Notes: generated by a model from the letters alone, not told the origin. 7,105 nt of DNA from Rhodobiaceae bacterium (GCA_002401305.2 NVSO02000059.1:1-7105); one strand, 5' to 3'. Positions 1 through 6,753 are shown, numbered from the stretch's first letter. Numbers and translations: made by a program.

Positions 1-13
1 AAGTCATGAGAAT

Positions 14-19
14 AGGAAG
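14..19 (+). promoter_or_regulatory. Ribosome binding site supporting the TTG start of clpA
   Basis: AGGAAG lies 6 nt before the TTG at 26. No ATG or GTG in the clpA frame lies between the window edge and this TTG, and the ATG at position 6 is in another frame. The site therefore supports TTG as the start codon. Confidence 0.6.
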
Positions 20-25
20 ACACCA

Positions 26-2431
26 TTGCCGTCATTGTCACGCAGTCTTGAAGAGAGCCTCCACCGCGCACTGGCCCATGCCAATGAGCGAAAGCATGAG
101 TATGCAACCCTCGAACACCTCCTAATGTCTTTGTTGGACGACCAAGATGCGTCTGCCGTGATGCGGGCATGCAATGTGGACGTCGATGCGCTTCAACATG
201 AGTTGGAGAATTACGTCGACAATGAATTGTCCAACTTGATTGTTGAGGACGGCGAAGAAGCTAAACCTACAGCAGGTTTTCAACGTGTGATCCAGCGTGC
301 TGTGATCCATGTACAATCTTCTGGCCGTGAGGAAGTGACAGGCGCCAACGTGTTGGTGGCGATGTTTGCGGAGCGTGAAAGCCACGCCGCCTTCTTCCTG
401 CAAGAACAAGAAATGACGCGCTATGACGCCGTAAATTATATTAGCCACGGCATTGCCAAGCGGGCGGATATGAATGAAGTGCGTTCTGTGACCGGCGCGG
501 ACGATGAGACCGAAGACGGTAAGGGGGCTGATCAAGGTACTTCGAGTGGTAAAGAGAATTCAACTGAGGCGCTTGATACTTACTGCGTTAATTTGAATGA
601 GAAAGCCAAAACCGGGAAGATTGATCCATTGATTGGTCGGACCAAAGAAGTTCAGCGCACCATTCAGATTTTGTGCAGGCGCTCTAAAAACAACCCCTTG
701 TTTGTGGGTGATCCCGGCGTTGGTAAAACAGCCATCGCTGAGGGGCTTGCGCGCATGATTGTAGACGGCGACGTCCCAGCTGTTTTGGCAGATGCGACTA
801 TTTTCTCGCTTGATATGGGCACCTTGTTGGCAGGTACTCGGTATCGCGGTGATTTCGAAGAACGTATTAAAGCGGTGATCAAGGAGCTCGAAGAATATCC
901 GGGCGCTGTGATGTTCATTGATGAAATCCATACAGTTATTGGTGCAGGGGCAACGAGTGGCGGCGCGATGGATGCGTCCAATTTACTCAAACCTGCATTG
1001 GCTTCTGGCTCTTTGCGGTGCATGGGGTCGACGACGTATAAAGAATACCGTCAGCACTTTGAGAAGGACCGGGCGCTTGTGCGTCGGTTCCAAAAAATTG
1101 ATGTGGCTGAGCCTTCTATCCCCGACACGATTAAAATCCTTAAAGGCCTAAAACCGTATTTCGAAGAGTTCCACAAATTGCGCTACACGCAAGATGCCAT
1201 CAAAGTGGCGGTGGAGCTGTCATCGAAATATATGCATGACCGTAAATTGCCTGACAAAGCCATCGATGTCATCGATGAAGCAGGTGCTGCGCAAATGCTG
1301 AAACCGGAGTCGAAACGCAAAAAGACGATCGGTGTTAAAGAGGTCGAAGAAGTTGTTGCGACGATGGCCCGTATTCCGGCCAAGACTGTTTCACGCAATG
1401 ACACTGAGAAACTCAAAGAGCTTGGGGCTGATTTGCAGCGTGTTGTCTTTGGGCAAGATGCTGCGATTGACGCGCTGTCCGCTGCCATCAAATTGTCGCG
1501 CGCAGGGTTGCGTGAACCTGAGAAACCAATTGGGTCTTATCTCTTCTCTGGCCCAACGGGTGTGGGCAAGACAGAAGTTGCTCGTCAATTGGCGGACGTT
1601 CTGGGCGTTGAGATGCTGCGGTTTGATATGTCAGAATATATGGAACGCCATACGATCTCCCGTTTGATTGGGGCGCCTCCTGGATATGTTGGCTTTGATC
1701 AAGGTGGCTTGTTGACCGACGGTGTTGATCAACATCCACACTGTGTTCTTCTGTTGGACGAAATTGAAAAAGCCCATCCGGATCTTTTCAATATCCTACT
1801 GCAGGTTATGGATCATGGGAAATTGACTGACCATAATGGGAAGAAAATTGATTTCCGGAATGTGATTTTGATTATGACAACCAATGCCGGGGCAGCTGAT
1901 ATGTCCAAGGCACCTATTGGGTTTGGACGCACGAAGCGGACAGGTGACGACGCAGAGGCGATTAAACGCCTGTTCTCACCAGAGTTCCGCAATCGTCTAG
2001 ATGCAACGATTCCCTTCGGGCATTTGCCGCCGGATGTCATCACCAAAGTGGTGGAGAAATTTGTTCTGCAGCTTGAAGCGCAATTGGCTGACCGCAACGT
2101 CACGATTGAGCTGACACCTGCTGCGGCTGAGTGGTTGGCAAAAGAGGGCTATGATGAGCAAATGGGGGCACGGCCTTTGGCGCGTGTTATTCAGGAAAAC
2201 ATCAAGAAACCTTTGGCCGACGAAGTTCTGTTTGGTCGTCTGGTAAAAGGTGGTGTTGTGCAAGTTGTCGTGACGGATGAGGGGACTTTGGGGTTTGAAT
2301 TCCCAACGCCGCCGGCGCCACGTAAGCGCCCAAGCAAAGGGAAGGGATCAACCGGTTCTAAAGATAATGGCGATGGTCCTTCTGATGATGGTGGAGGCAG
2401 CGTGCCAAAGGTTCCGCTTCTGGTTGACTAA
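26..2431 (+). CDS. clpA: ATP-dependent Clp protease, ATP-binding subunit ClpA
   Basis: This is the hexameric AAA+ unfoldase that recognises, unfolds and threads substrates into the ClpP peptidase chamber in the cytoplasm; in this family ClpS binds the N-domain and delivers N-degron substrates. The 801-residue product shows the full ClpA plan: a Clp N-domain (about 1-145), an acidic, Gly/Ser-rich linker (about 153-182), and AAA+ module D1 with Walker A GDPGVGKT at 228-235 and Walker B FIDEIH at 297-302. Module D2 has Walker A GPTGVGKT at 509-516 and Walker B LLLDEIE around D578/E579. There is no coiled-coil M-domain, which separates it from ClpB and ClpC. An Ile-Gly-Phe loop at 631-633 is the expected ClpP-docking tripeptide. 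The start is TTG, chosen because the protein then begins MPSLSRSLEE, matching the usual ClpA N-terminus, and an AGGAAG site lies 6 nt upstream. The last 44 residues or so (758-801) are a polar, Gly/Ser/Lys/Asp-rich tail beyond the conserved D2 C-domain. Neither clpS nor clpP is in the window. Confidence 0.97.
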   Translation: MPSLSRSLEESLHRALAHANERKHEYATLEHLLMSLLDDQDASAVMRACNVDVDALQHELENYVDNELSNLIVEDGEEAKPTAGFQRVIQRAVIHVQSSGREEVTGANVLVAMFAERESHAAFFLQEQEMTRYDAVNYISHGIAKRADMNEVRSVTGADDETEDGKGADQGTSSGKENSTEALDTYCVNLNEKAKTGKIDPLIGRTKEVQRTIQILCRRSKNNPLFVGDPGVGKTAIAEGLARMIVDGDVPAVLADATIFSLDMGTLLAGTRYRGDFEERIKAVIKELEEYPGAVMFIDEIHTVIGAGATSGGAMDASNLLKPALASGSLRCMGSTTYKEYRQHFEKDRALVRRFQKIDVAEPSIPDTIKILKGLKPYFEEFHKLRYTQDAIKVAVELSSKYMHDRKLPDKAIDVIDEAGAAQMLKPESKRKKTIGVKEVEEVVATMARIPAKTVSRNDTEKLKELGADLQRVVFGQDAAIDALSAAIKLSRAGLREPEKPIGSYLFSGPTGVGKTEVARQLADVLGVEMLRFDMSEYMERHTISRLIGAPPGYVGFDQGGLLTDGVDQHPHCVLLLDEIEKAHPDLFNILLQVMDHGKLTDHNGKKIDFRNVILIMTTNAGAADMSKAPIGFGRTKRTGDDAEAIKRLFSPEFRNRLDATIPFGHLPPDVITKVVEKFVLQLEAQLADRNVTIELTPAAAEWLAKEGYDEQMGARPLARVIQENIKKPLADEVLFGRLVKGGVVQVVVTDEGTLGFEFPTPPAPRKRPSKGKGSTGSKDNGDGPSDDGGGSVPKVPLLVD

Positions 2432-2449
2432 TAAGTTAGTGAAAATGAT

Positions 2450-2461
2450 GGCCTTCGGGCC
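2450..2461 (+). other. Small UUCG-tetraloop hairpin in the clpA 3' untranslated region
   Basis: GGCC-TTCG-GGCC forms a perfect 4-bp stem closed by a C-G pair around a TTCG loop, the exceptionally stable C(UUCG)G RNA tetraloop. It starts 19 nt after the clpA stop codon and 18 nt before the intrinsic terminator stem. It could stabilise the 3' end or help fold the terminator region. The structure is seen in the sequence; any role is inferred. Confidence 0.5.
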
Positions 2462-2478
2462 CCCGTCAGACTGTTGAC

Positions 2479-2508
2479 AAAGGCCGGGTGGCAAAAGCCC
2501 GGCCTTTT
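2479..2508 (+). terminator. Intrinsic terminator of clpA
   Basis: A 10-bp perfect GC-rich stem (AAAGGCCGGG at 2479-2488 pairing with CCCGGCCTTT at 2498-2507) encloses a 9-nt loop and runs into TTTTG and then a second short T-run. It lies about 50 nt after the clpA stop and before the promoter candidate of the next gene, so clpA and the DJ-1 family gene are probably transcribed separately. Confidence 0.88.
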
Positions 2509-2550
2509 GTCGTTTTCACATGAGCGGTTGATTGGGAGAGGGATAAACAC

Positions 2551-2578
2551 TGGACGTGCCGACTGTTCATGCTATGTT
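2551..2578 (+). promoter_or_regulatory. Candidate sigma70-type promoter for the DJ-1/PfpI gene
   Basis: TGGACG (2551-2556, 4 of 6 to TTGACA) is followed after 16 nt by TATGTT (2573-2578, 4 of 6 to TATAAT). The -10 is preceded by TGC, which fits an extended -10. It lies between the clpA terminator and the start codon at 2606, giving a short leader of about 20 nt that holds the AGGAGA ribosome site (2595-2600). This is a consensus match only. Confidence 0.4.
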
Positions 2579-2605
2579 CTTTTTTGGCACTCATAGGAGA
2601 ACACG

Positions 2606-3175
2606 ATGGCAAAGGTCGCACTCATTATCACTCAAGGTTTCGCAGATTGGGAGTACGCCCTGATTGCGGGAACAGGTGGTTATTTCTACGGTCTCGACGT
2701 TCAATTTTTCTCACCTGAAGTTGGGGAAGTTCAATCGCAAGGGGGATTGATTGCTCTTGTGTCTAAGGACTTGGATGACCTTGTCCAATGGGAGGCAGAT
2801 GCTGTCGTTGTCGTTGGGGGCTTGATTTGGGAGGCAGATCACGCGCCAGATATCACCCAGTTGCTGAAAGGCGAACGCCTGCGTGGGGCAGTTGTTGCGG
2901 GCATTTGTGGCGGTACTCTAGCGCTTGCCCGGGCAGGGTTGCTTGATGATGTGCGCCATACGTCCAATGGACCTGGTTTCTTAGGGCAACATGTAAGTGG
3001 TTATGCAGGGGTAACGCAGTATGTTGCTAGTCCTTCCGCGATTTCAGAAGACCGCGTGATTACAGCTCCGGGTAGTGCGCCTGTTAGTTTTACTGCTGCA
3101 CTCTTTGAAGAGGTGGGTTTGGGGCAGGAAGCGGTCGCGTCCTTGAAAACGATGATGGGCGCAGAACACAGTTAG
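2606..3175 (+). CDS. DJ-1/PfpI (ThiJ) superfamily protein, YoaZ-like
   Basis: This is a single-domain 189-residue protein of the class I glutamine amidotransferase-like (DJ-1/ThiJ/PfpI) fold, about the full length of the family. Visible landmarks are the first beta strand (KVALIITQGFADWE) ending at Glu16, the position of the conserved acid that contacts the catalytic cysteine in DJ-1 relatives. The nucleophile elbow is Gly-Ile-Cys-Gly-Gly with Cys101, and His118 sits in the RHTSNG motif. From memory, the HTSNG.GFL stretch and the later LITAPGSA-like segment resemble the Bacillus YoaZ/YdeA branch, annotated as putative glutamine amidotransferase or protease. The actual activity (deglycase, glyoxalase, peptidase or redox sensing) cannot be read from the sequence. 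There is no signal peptide, so it is cytoplasmic. ATG start with AGGAGA 5 nt upstream. It appears to be a single-gene unit between two terminators. Confidence 0.9.
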   Translation: MAKVALIITQGFADWEYALIAGTGGYFYGLDVQFFSPEVGEVQSQGGLIALVSKDLDDLVQWEADAVVVVGGLIWEADHAPDITQLLKGERLRGAVVAGICGGTLALARAGLLDDVRHTSNGPGFLGQHVSGYAGVTQYVASPSAISEDRVITAPGSAPVSFTAALFEEVGLGQEAVASLKTMMGAEHS

Positions 3176-3253
3176 CGTTTCCACCTAGCGTTCAGAGGTC
3201 CATTTGATCTTGCGTTCAAGATATTGGTGATATCGAGTGGTTTATAATTTAGG

Positions 3254-3285
3254 GAAAGGTGGCGGCCTAGAGGCCGCCACCTTTC
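3254..3285. terminator. Bidirectional terminator between convergent genes
   Basis: A perfect palindrome: 3254-3268 is the reverse complement of 3271-3285, in practice a 14-bp stem with a TAGA loop. The GC-rich core (GGTGGCGGCC) is flanked by GAAA and TTTC, so either strand gives a stem ending in a short U run. It sits 78 nt past the DJ-1 gene stop and 13 nt past the stop of the opposite-strand propeller gene, so it can end both transcripts. The T-runs are short (three), so efficiency is uncertain. Confidence 0.8.
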
Positions 3286-3298
3286 TATGTGAAATCAC

Positions 3299-4942
3299 TC
3301 AGTTTGATTTCCTCAGCCGATAAAGTGCCGCTTCTAAATCTGATGAAAAGATGACATCCCCAGATTTTGTGACCACGACGCCTGTTGGTACGTGAATGGG
3401 CAGTCCCCCTTCAGGCGCGATAAGCCCGATTGGAAGTTTTGTGCCAATGTCTGTCCGTGTGCCGTCTGCTGCGATCACGGTGATTTTTTGCAGAGGGACT
3501 TGCGCCACGTAGAAGGTTCCGTCGGCTGTGATGTCAAACCCTTCAGGGCCTGTCAGCCCTTCGATGACGGGTGTGATTGTGCCTGTCACAAGGTCAACTT
3601 TTGAAATTCTCCCCAACGCATACTCAGTGACGTAGAGGGTGCCGTCGGGTGCGTAATCCATATTGCCCGGCGTGACGAGGCCCGACACTAAGATTGCTTG
3701 GGTTCCCTCCGCGTTGACGCTGACCAATGTGCCTCCGACTAGATTTGTTACCAGCAGATCGCCATTTGGTAACGGCAGGGCGTCTGTTGGCGTGGTGAAG
3801 CCGTGGTGGGGATGAGGTAAGTTTTTCTGATCGGCTAAATCGATAAGTTGCACAGCACCAGCAGACCAACCAGCCATGGCCAATTTCCCGTGTGCCACGC
3901 CGACGTTGATTGGATAGTCGACGTTTGAACCAAAGACCCGACCGATTTCTGTAACTTCGCCGGTGTCTGTATAGGCTTTGCGTGCTGAGAAGACATCCCC
4001 GATATAGACAACTTCGCGTCCATTTTCCTCACCGATATCTAGGTCAGCTGCGACCGCCAGAGGACCGCCGACGATTTCTGTGGCTTCTCCAGTGTCTGTA
4101 TTGATTTCGATGATGGCGTTGCGAGACATGTTTGAGATGAAGAGGCGATCATCCTTATCAAACGCCATGTTGTCGATGGCGGGTTCAACGTCTGCAATGA
4201 GTGTGCGTTCGCCGGTTTCAATGTTGACCTTATAGACAGCGCCTTCAGCGGTATCGACGGCCCAGAGCTGGCCTTTGCTGTCAAAGTTCACGGCGGCGGG
4301 AATGGTGAAACCTTCTGCTACGACGTCTAATGTTCCGGCATCGACATCGATGCGTACAATTTGGCCTTTGAACCAAAGAGGCCCGTAGAGTTTGCCGTCG
4401 GGGCCAAAGTCAAAGCCGTTCAAGCCGCCCATGCCCTCCATGATTTTGCGGGGAGGGGTGGCGCCAGTCGGGTCGAGTTCATATAGAGCATCGCCGAGAA
4501 AAACTTGGGAGGCGAAGAGGCGGCCATCTTGTTTCCATGCGGTAGAATTGATGCCGGGCAGGCCGGTTGCCAATTTGATGTCCTTGCCTTCTGGAGTGCG
4601 CAGCCAATAGTCACCGGTAAGGAATGATGTCCATCCCAGTTCGCCGTTGGGACCTTCTTCCAGATCATCCGCCATGCCTTTATCGGGGCCGATGAAGATG
4701 GATGTGGTTTTGTTTTCGACATCGACTTCATAGATGGTGCCCCCCAAGACGGACCCCGCTAAGAGGCGGTTGTCTTTTGTGAAGGTAATGCCGTGAATGC
4801 CGTGGAAGTCTGAGCCTTCAACAAATTTTTCAAGCGTATAGGTTGGAGTGGCTGATTGCGCAGCGGCCTCTTCTGAGTATGCGGTGAAGGCCAATAGAGC
4901 CGCCAATGCAGTGCCGGCGCGCAATGTTGTGGTGTATTTCAT
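3299..4942 (-). CDS. Exported beta-propeller protein of the SMP-30/NHL type, apparently two fused six-bladed propellers
   Basis: The 547-residue product starts with a signal peptide: Lys2, a hydrophobic stretch at about 9-21, and an AAA site near 26-28 that fits signal peptidase I. It should therefore be periplasmic or secreted. The rest is a series of about 38-45-residue units, each with a pattern like aDGxLYVxxxxxGxIxxVDxxTGxxTxI. I count twelve, starting near residues 47, 89, 130, 172, 213, 255, 296, 343, 383, 423, 464 and 517, enough for two six-bladed propellers. It resembles the SMP-30/gluconolactonase and NHL/virginiamycin-lyase superfamily. I cannot identify a metal site or substrate, so enzymatic activity is not established. 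A sugar lactonase, a ligand-binding scaffold or a structural propeller all remain possible. ATG start with an AGGGAGGA ribosome site (4947-4954). It is the last gene of the minus-strand cluster, 20 nt after the HIT gene. Confidence 0.85.
   Translation of the reverse strand: MKYTTTLRAGTALAALLAFTAYSEEAAAQSATPTYTLEKFVEGSDFHGIHGITFTKDNRLLAGSVLGGTIYEVDVENKTTSIFIGPDKGMADDLEEGPNGELGWTSFLTGDYWLRTPEGKDIKLATGLPGINSTAWKQDGRLFASQVFLGDALYELDPTGATPPRKIMEGMGGLNGFDFGPDGKLYGPLWFKGQIVRIDVDAGTLDVVAEGFTIPAAVNFDSKGQLWAVDTAEGAVYKVNIETGERTLIADVEPAIDNMAFDKDDRLFISNMSRNAIIEINTDTGEATEIVGGPLAVAADLDIGEENGREVVYIGDVFSARKAYTDTGEVTEIGRVFGSNVDYPINVGVAHGKLAMAGWSAGAVQLIDLADQKNLPHPHHGFTTPTDALPLPNGDLLVTNLVGGTLVSVNAEGTQAILVSGLVTPGNMDYAPDGTLYVTEYALGRISKVDLVTGTITPVIEGLTGPEGFDITADGTFYVAQVPLQKITVIAADGTRTDIGTKLPIGLIAPEGGLPIHVPTGVVVTKSGDVIFSSDLEAALYRLRKSN
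3943..4101 (-). repeat. Near-identical DNA repeat in neighbouring propeller blades
   Basis: The 30-nt segments 3943-3972 and 4072-4101 match at 26 of 30 positions and lie exactly 129 nt (43 codons) apart. They encode TDTGEATEI (residues 282-290) and TDTGEVTEI (residues 325-333), the last strands and turns of blades 6 and 7. The match is stronger than between other blades, consistent with a fairly recent blade duplication or local gene conversion. It lies at the boundary between the two proposed propellers. Confidence 0.7.
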
Positions 4943-4962
4943 TTTATCCTCCCTAGGATCAC

Positions 4963-5379
4963 TTATAGATGTTGCTTAATCTTCTCGGCCTGCGCCTCTA
5001 GCATTTTGAAGTCTGCAAGGTCGCGGGCGTGGAATTTCAGGTCGATTCCTCCCTCACGCGGAATGATGTGGGCGTGAATGTGAAAGACAGTTTGCCCCGC
5101 CTCGGAGCCGTTGAGTTGAGCGACCATGATGCCGGGCATGCCAGAGGCTTTTTTCACAGCGAGGGCTACCTTTTGAACGGTCTTGGCCATCGCGCCTGCG
5201 TATTCTGGCGGCAGGTCGAAGAGATGTTCCGCTGGAGATTTTGGAATGACCAGCGTGTGCATGTCCACTTGAGGCATGACATCCATAAAGGCGAGGGTCA
5301 TGTCATCTTCGTAGACTTTAAAGCAGGGGGCTTCACCGCGAAGAATTTTTGCGAAAATATTATTGTCGTCGTAGGCCAT
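4963..5379 (-). CDS. HIT (histidine triad) family nucleotide-binding protein
   Basis: A 138-residue cytoplasmic protein of the HIT superfamily, small nucleotide hydrolases and transferases that act on purine phosphoramidates, AMP-linked compounds or dinucleoside polyphosphates. The defining motif is complete: H100-I-H102-A-H104-I-I near the C-terminus, His102 being the expected nucleophile. The N-terminal half has the usual IFAKILRGE...PCFKVYEDD...AFMDVMPQ pattern and the HTLVIPK strand (41-47). A small deviation is Met40 just before His41, where many HIT proteins have Gly. Length and architecture fit the Hint branch, but substrate specificity cannot be assigned. ATG start with AGGA 9 nt upstream (5389-5392). 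It lies 43 nt after the acyltransferase gene and 20 nt before the propeller gene on the same strand, consistent with an operon. Confidence 0.93.
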   Translation of the reverse strand: MAYDDNNIFAKILRGEAPCFKVYEDDMTLAFMDVMPQVDMHTLVIPKSPAEHLFDLPPEYAGAMAKTVQKVALAVKKASGMPGIMVAQLNGSEAGQTVFHIHAHIIPREGGIDLKFHARDLADFKMLEAQAEKIKQHL

Positions 5380-5422
5380 AGATCTTTTTCCTGTAGCGTT
5401 CGTGGTCGTCTATTGGGGACGC

Positions 5423-6745
5423 CTATTGGGTTTCGTCTTTTTCGGGTGTTGTATTGTTTGGTGATGAATTGTCTGGTGATGCTTGGCGGAACGGTGTGCG
5501 CTCCCCGAGCATGTCATTGTGCTGAGCGACATGAGTGCGTTCCCGCTCGACATAATCGGCCACCGCTTCCCGGAAGTTTGGATTGGAAATGTAGTGGGCG
5601 GAATAGGTGAGTGTTGGCAGGTATCCGCGTGCCAATTTGTGAGCGCCTTGCGCGCCAGCCTCAACATTTTTTAGGCCACGTGAAATTGCAAAATCAATGG
5701 CTTGGTAGTAGCAGCATTCAAAATGCAAAAAGGGATGCTGTTCAATGCAGCCCCAGTTGCGACCAAAGAGGGTTTCGGAGCCAATGAAGTTCAAGGCCCC
5801 GGCTATATAGGTGTCTTCGCGTTTGGCAAGAATAAGCAGTGTTTTCTCGGGCATGGTCTTGTTGATGAGAGAGAAAAACTCGCGCGACAAATAGGGCGTT
5901 CCCCATTTGCGCATGCCCGTATCTTGATAAAATTCGTAGAAAGCATTCCAGTGTTCTTCGGTTAGATCTGCACCGGTTACCCACTCGAAGGTGATGCCGT
6001 TTTCTACTGCACGCTCGCGTTCTTTGCGTAGGTTTTTGCGTTTGCGCGAGGCAAGGTCGCCTAAAAAGTCGTCAAAGGCGGCGTAGTCATTGTTTTCCCA
6101 ATGGAACTGCTGGTCTGTTCGCTGGAGCAAGCCTAGCTCACCGAGGCGCTCGTATTGGTCTTTGTCTAGAAATGTAAAATGGATGGAGGAGACCTCTGCT
6201 TGGCGGGCAAGCTCAACGGCTGCCGCTAAGAGTTGGTCCTCTATCATTTGTTGCAGGGGGCCGGGGCGGGCTAAAATTCGTCGGCCTGTCGCAGGGGTAA
6301 AGGGAACAGAAACTTGGAGCTTCGGGTAATAGTCACCGCCCGCGCGTTCAAACGCATCTGCCCAACCGTGATCAAAAACATATTCGCCTTGGCTGTGGTT
6401 TTTCAAATACATGGGCATCACGCCAAGTGCGGTGCCTGTTTCATCTTCGATTAGTAAATGATGGGGTGCCCATCCGCTCGCGGCGCACGCTGAGCCGCTT
6501 TCTTCTAAGGCATGTAAAAAGGCATGGGTTATGAATGGGTTGCTCGGTGTATTGCCACCGGGGTTGGCGCACGCGTCCCACTGCGCAGGTGAGATTTCCG
6601 AAATGTTGTGGAGCACTTTCACGACTTGGGTGCCGGTCGATGCAGGGCTATCCGTACCCGCACTCGATGCACTCGACGTACCGTCCTGGAGGGTGTCCGG
6701 CGTGTCATTATTGTCTTCATTTGGTTCTTTTGTGGGCCGGCTCAC
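5423..6745 (-). CDS. FemAB-like / GNAT-fold acyltransferase (PF04339 type, 'peptidogalycan biosynthesis')
   Basis: The 440-residue product matches the FemAB-like family once called DUF482 or peptidogalycan biosynthesis protein, which has a double GNAT-type acyltransferase fold. Recognisable conserved blocks are HFTFLDKDQ (189-197), QFHWENNDYAAFDDFLGDL (213-231) with the basic SRKRKNLRKER run (233-243), GRNWGC (328-333), HFECCYYQAIDFAISRG (341-357) and VEAGAQGAHKLARGY (361-375). By analogy with FemABX enzymes it may transfer an aminoacyl or acyl group, but substrate and pathway are unknown. There is no signal peptide, so it is probably cytoplasmic. The conserved part begins near residue 43 (VKVLHNISEI). 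Before it is a polar Ser/Thr/Asp/Pro-rich stretch, and after residue 412 a second polar tail. The start is GTG with AGGGA 8 nt upstream, and an in-frame TAG lies eight codons before it. GTG codons at 43 and 45 are alternative starts but lack a clear ribosome site. It is the first gene of the minus-strand cluster. Confidence 0.9.
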   Translation of the reverse strand: MSRPTKEPNEDNNDTPDTLQDGTSSASSAGTDSPASTGTQVVKVLHNISEISPAQWDACANPGGNTPSNPFITHAFLHALEESGSACAASGWAPHHLLIEDETGTALGVMPMYLKNHSQGEYVFDHGWADAFERAGGDYYPKLQVSVPFTPATGRRILARPGPLQQMIEDQLLAAAVELARQAEVSSIHFTFLDKDQYERLGELGLLQRTDQQFHWENNDYAAFDDFLGDLASRKRKNLRKERERAVENGITFEWVTGADLTEEHWNAFYEFYQDTGMRKWGTPYLSREFFSLINKTMPEKTLLILAKREDTYIAGALNFIGSETLFGRNWGCIEQHPFLHFECCYYQAIDFAISRGLKNVEAGAQGAHKLARGYLPTLTYSAHYISNPNFREAVADYVERERTHVAQHNDMLGERTPFRQASPDNSSPNNTTPEKDETQ

Positions 6746-6753
6746 TCTGAAAA

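Noticed and set aside
6..125. Short ATG-started frame of 39 codons overlapping the clpA start
   Set aside because: It runs out of frame through conserved ClpA N-domain codons and stops at 123-125. Its start lies upstream of the ribosome site that serves clpA, so it looks like chance.
122..535. 137-codon open frame on the minus strand inside clpA
   Set aside because: It lies fully antisense to strongly conserved ClpA N-domain and linker coding sequence, and its translation shows no recognisable domain. It is a shadow frame.
2277..2477. 66-codon plus-strand frame running past the clpA stop into the 3' region
   Set aside because: It overlaps the clpA C-terminal coding region in another frame, ends at the terminator, and its translation has no domain features.
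5380..5422. Possible internal promoter or terminator between the acyltransferase and HIT genes
   Set aside because: The 43-nt gap has no hairpin with a T-run and no convincing -35/-10 pair; only the HIT ribosome site is supportable.
5029..5610. 193-codon plus-strand open frame across the HIT gene and the end of the acyltransferase gene
   Set aside because: It is antisense to two well-supported genes, has no family resemblance, and reads as a shadow of the conserved minus-strand coding.
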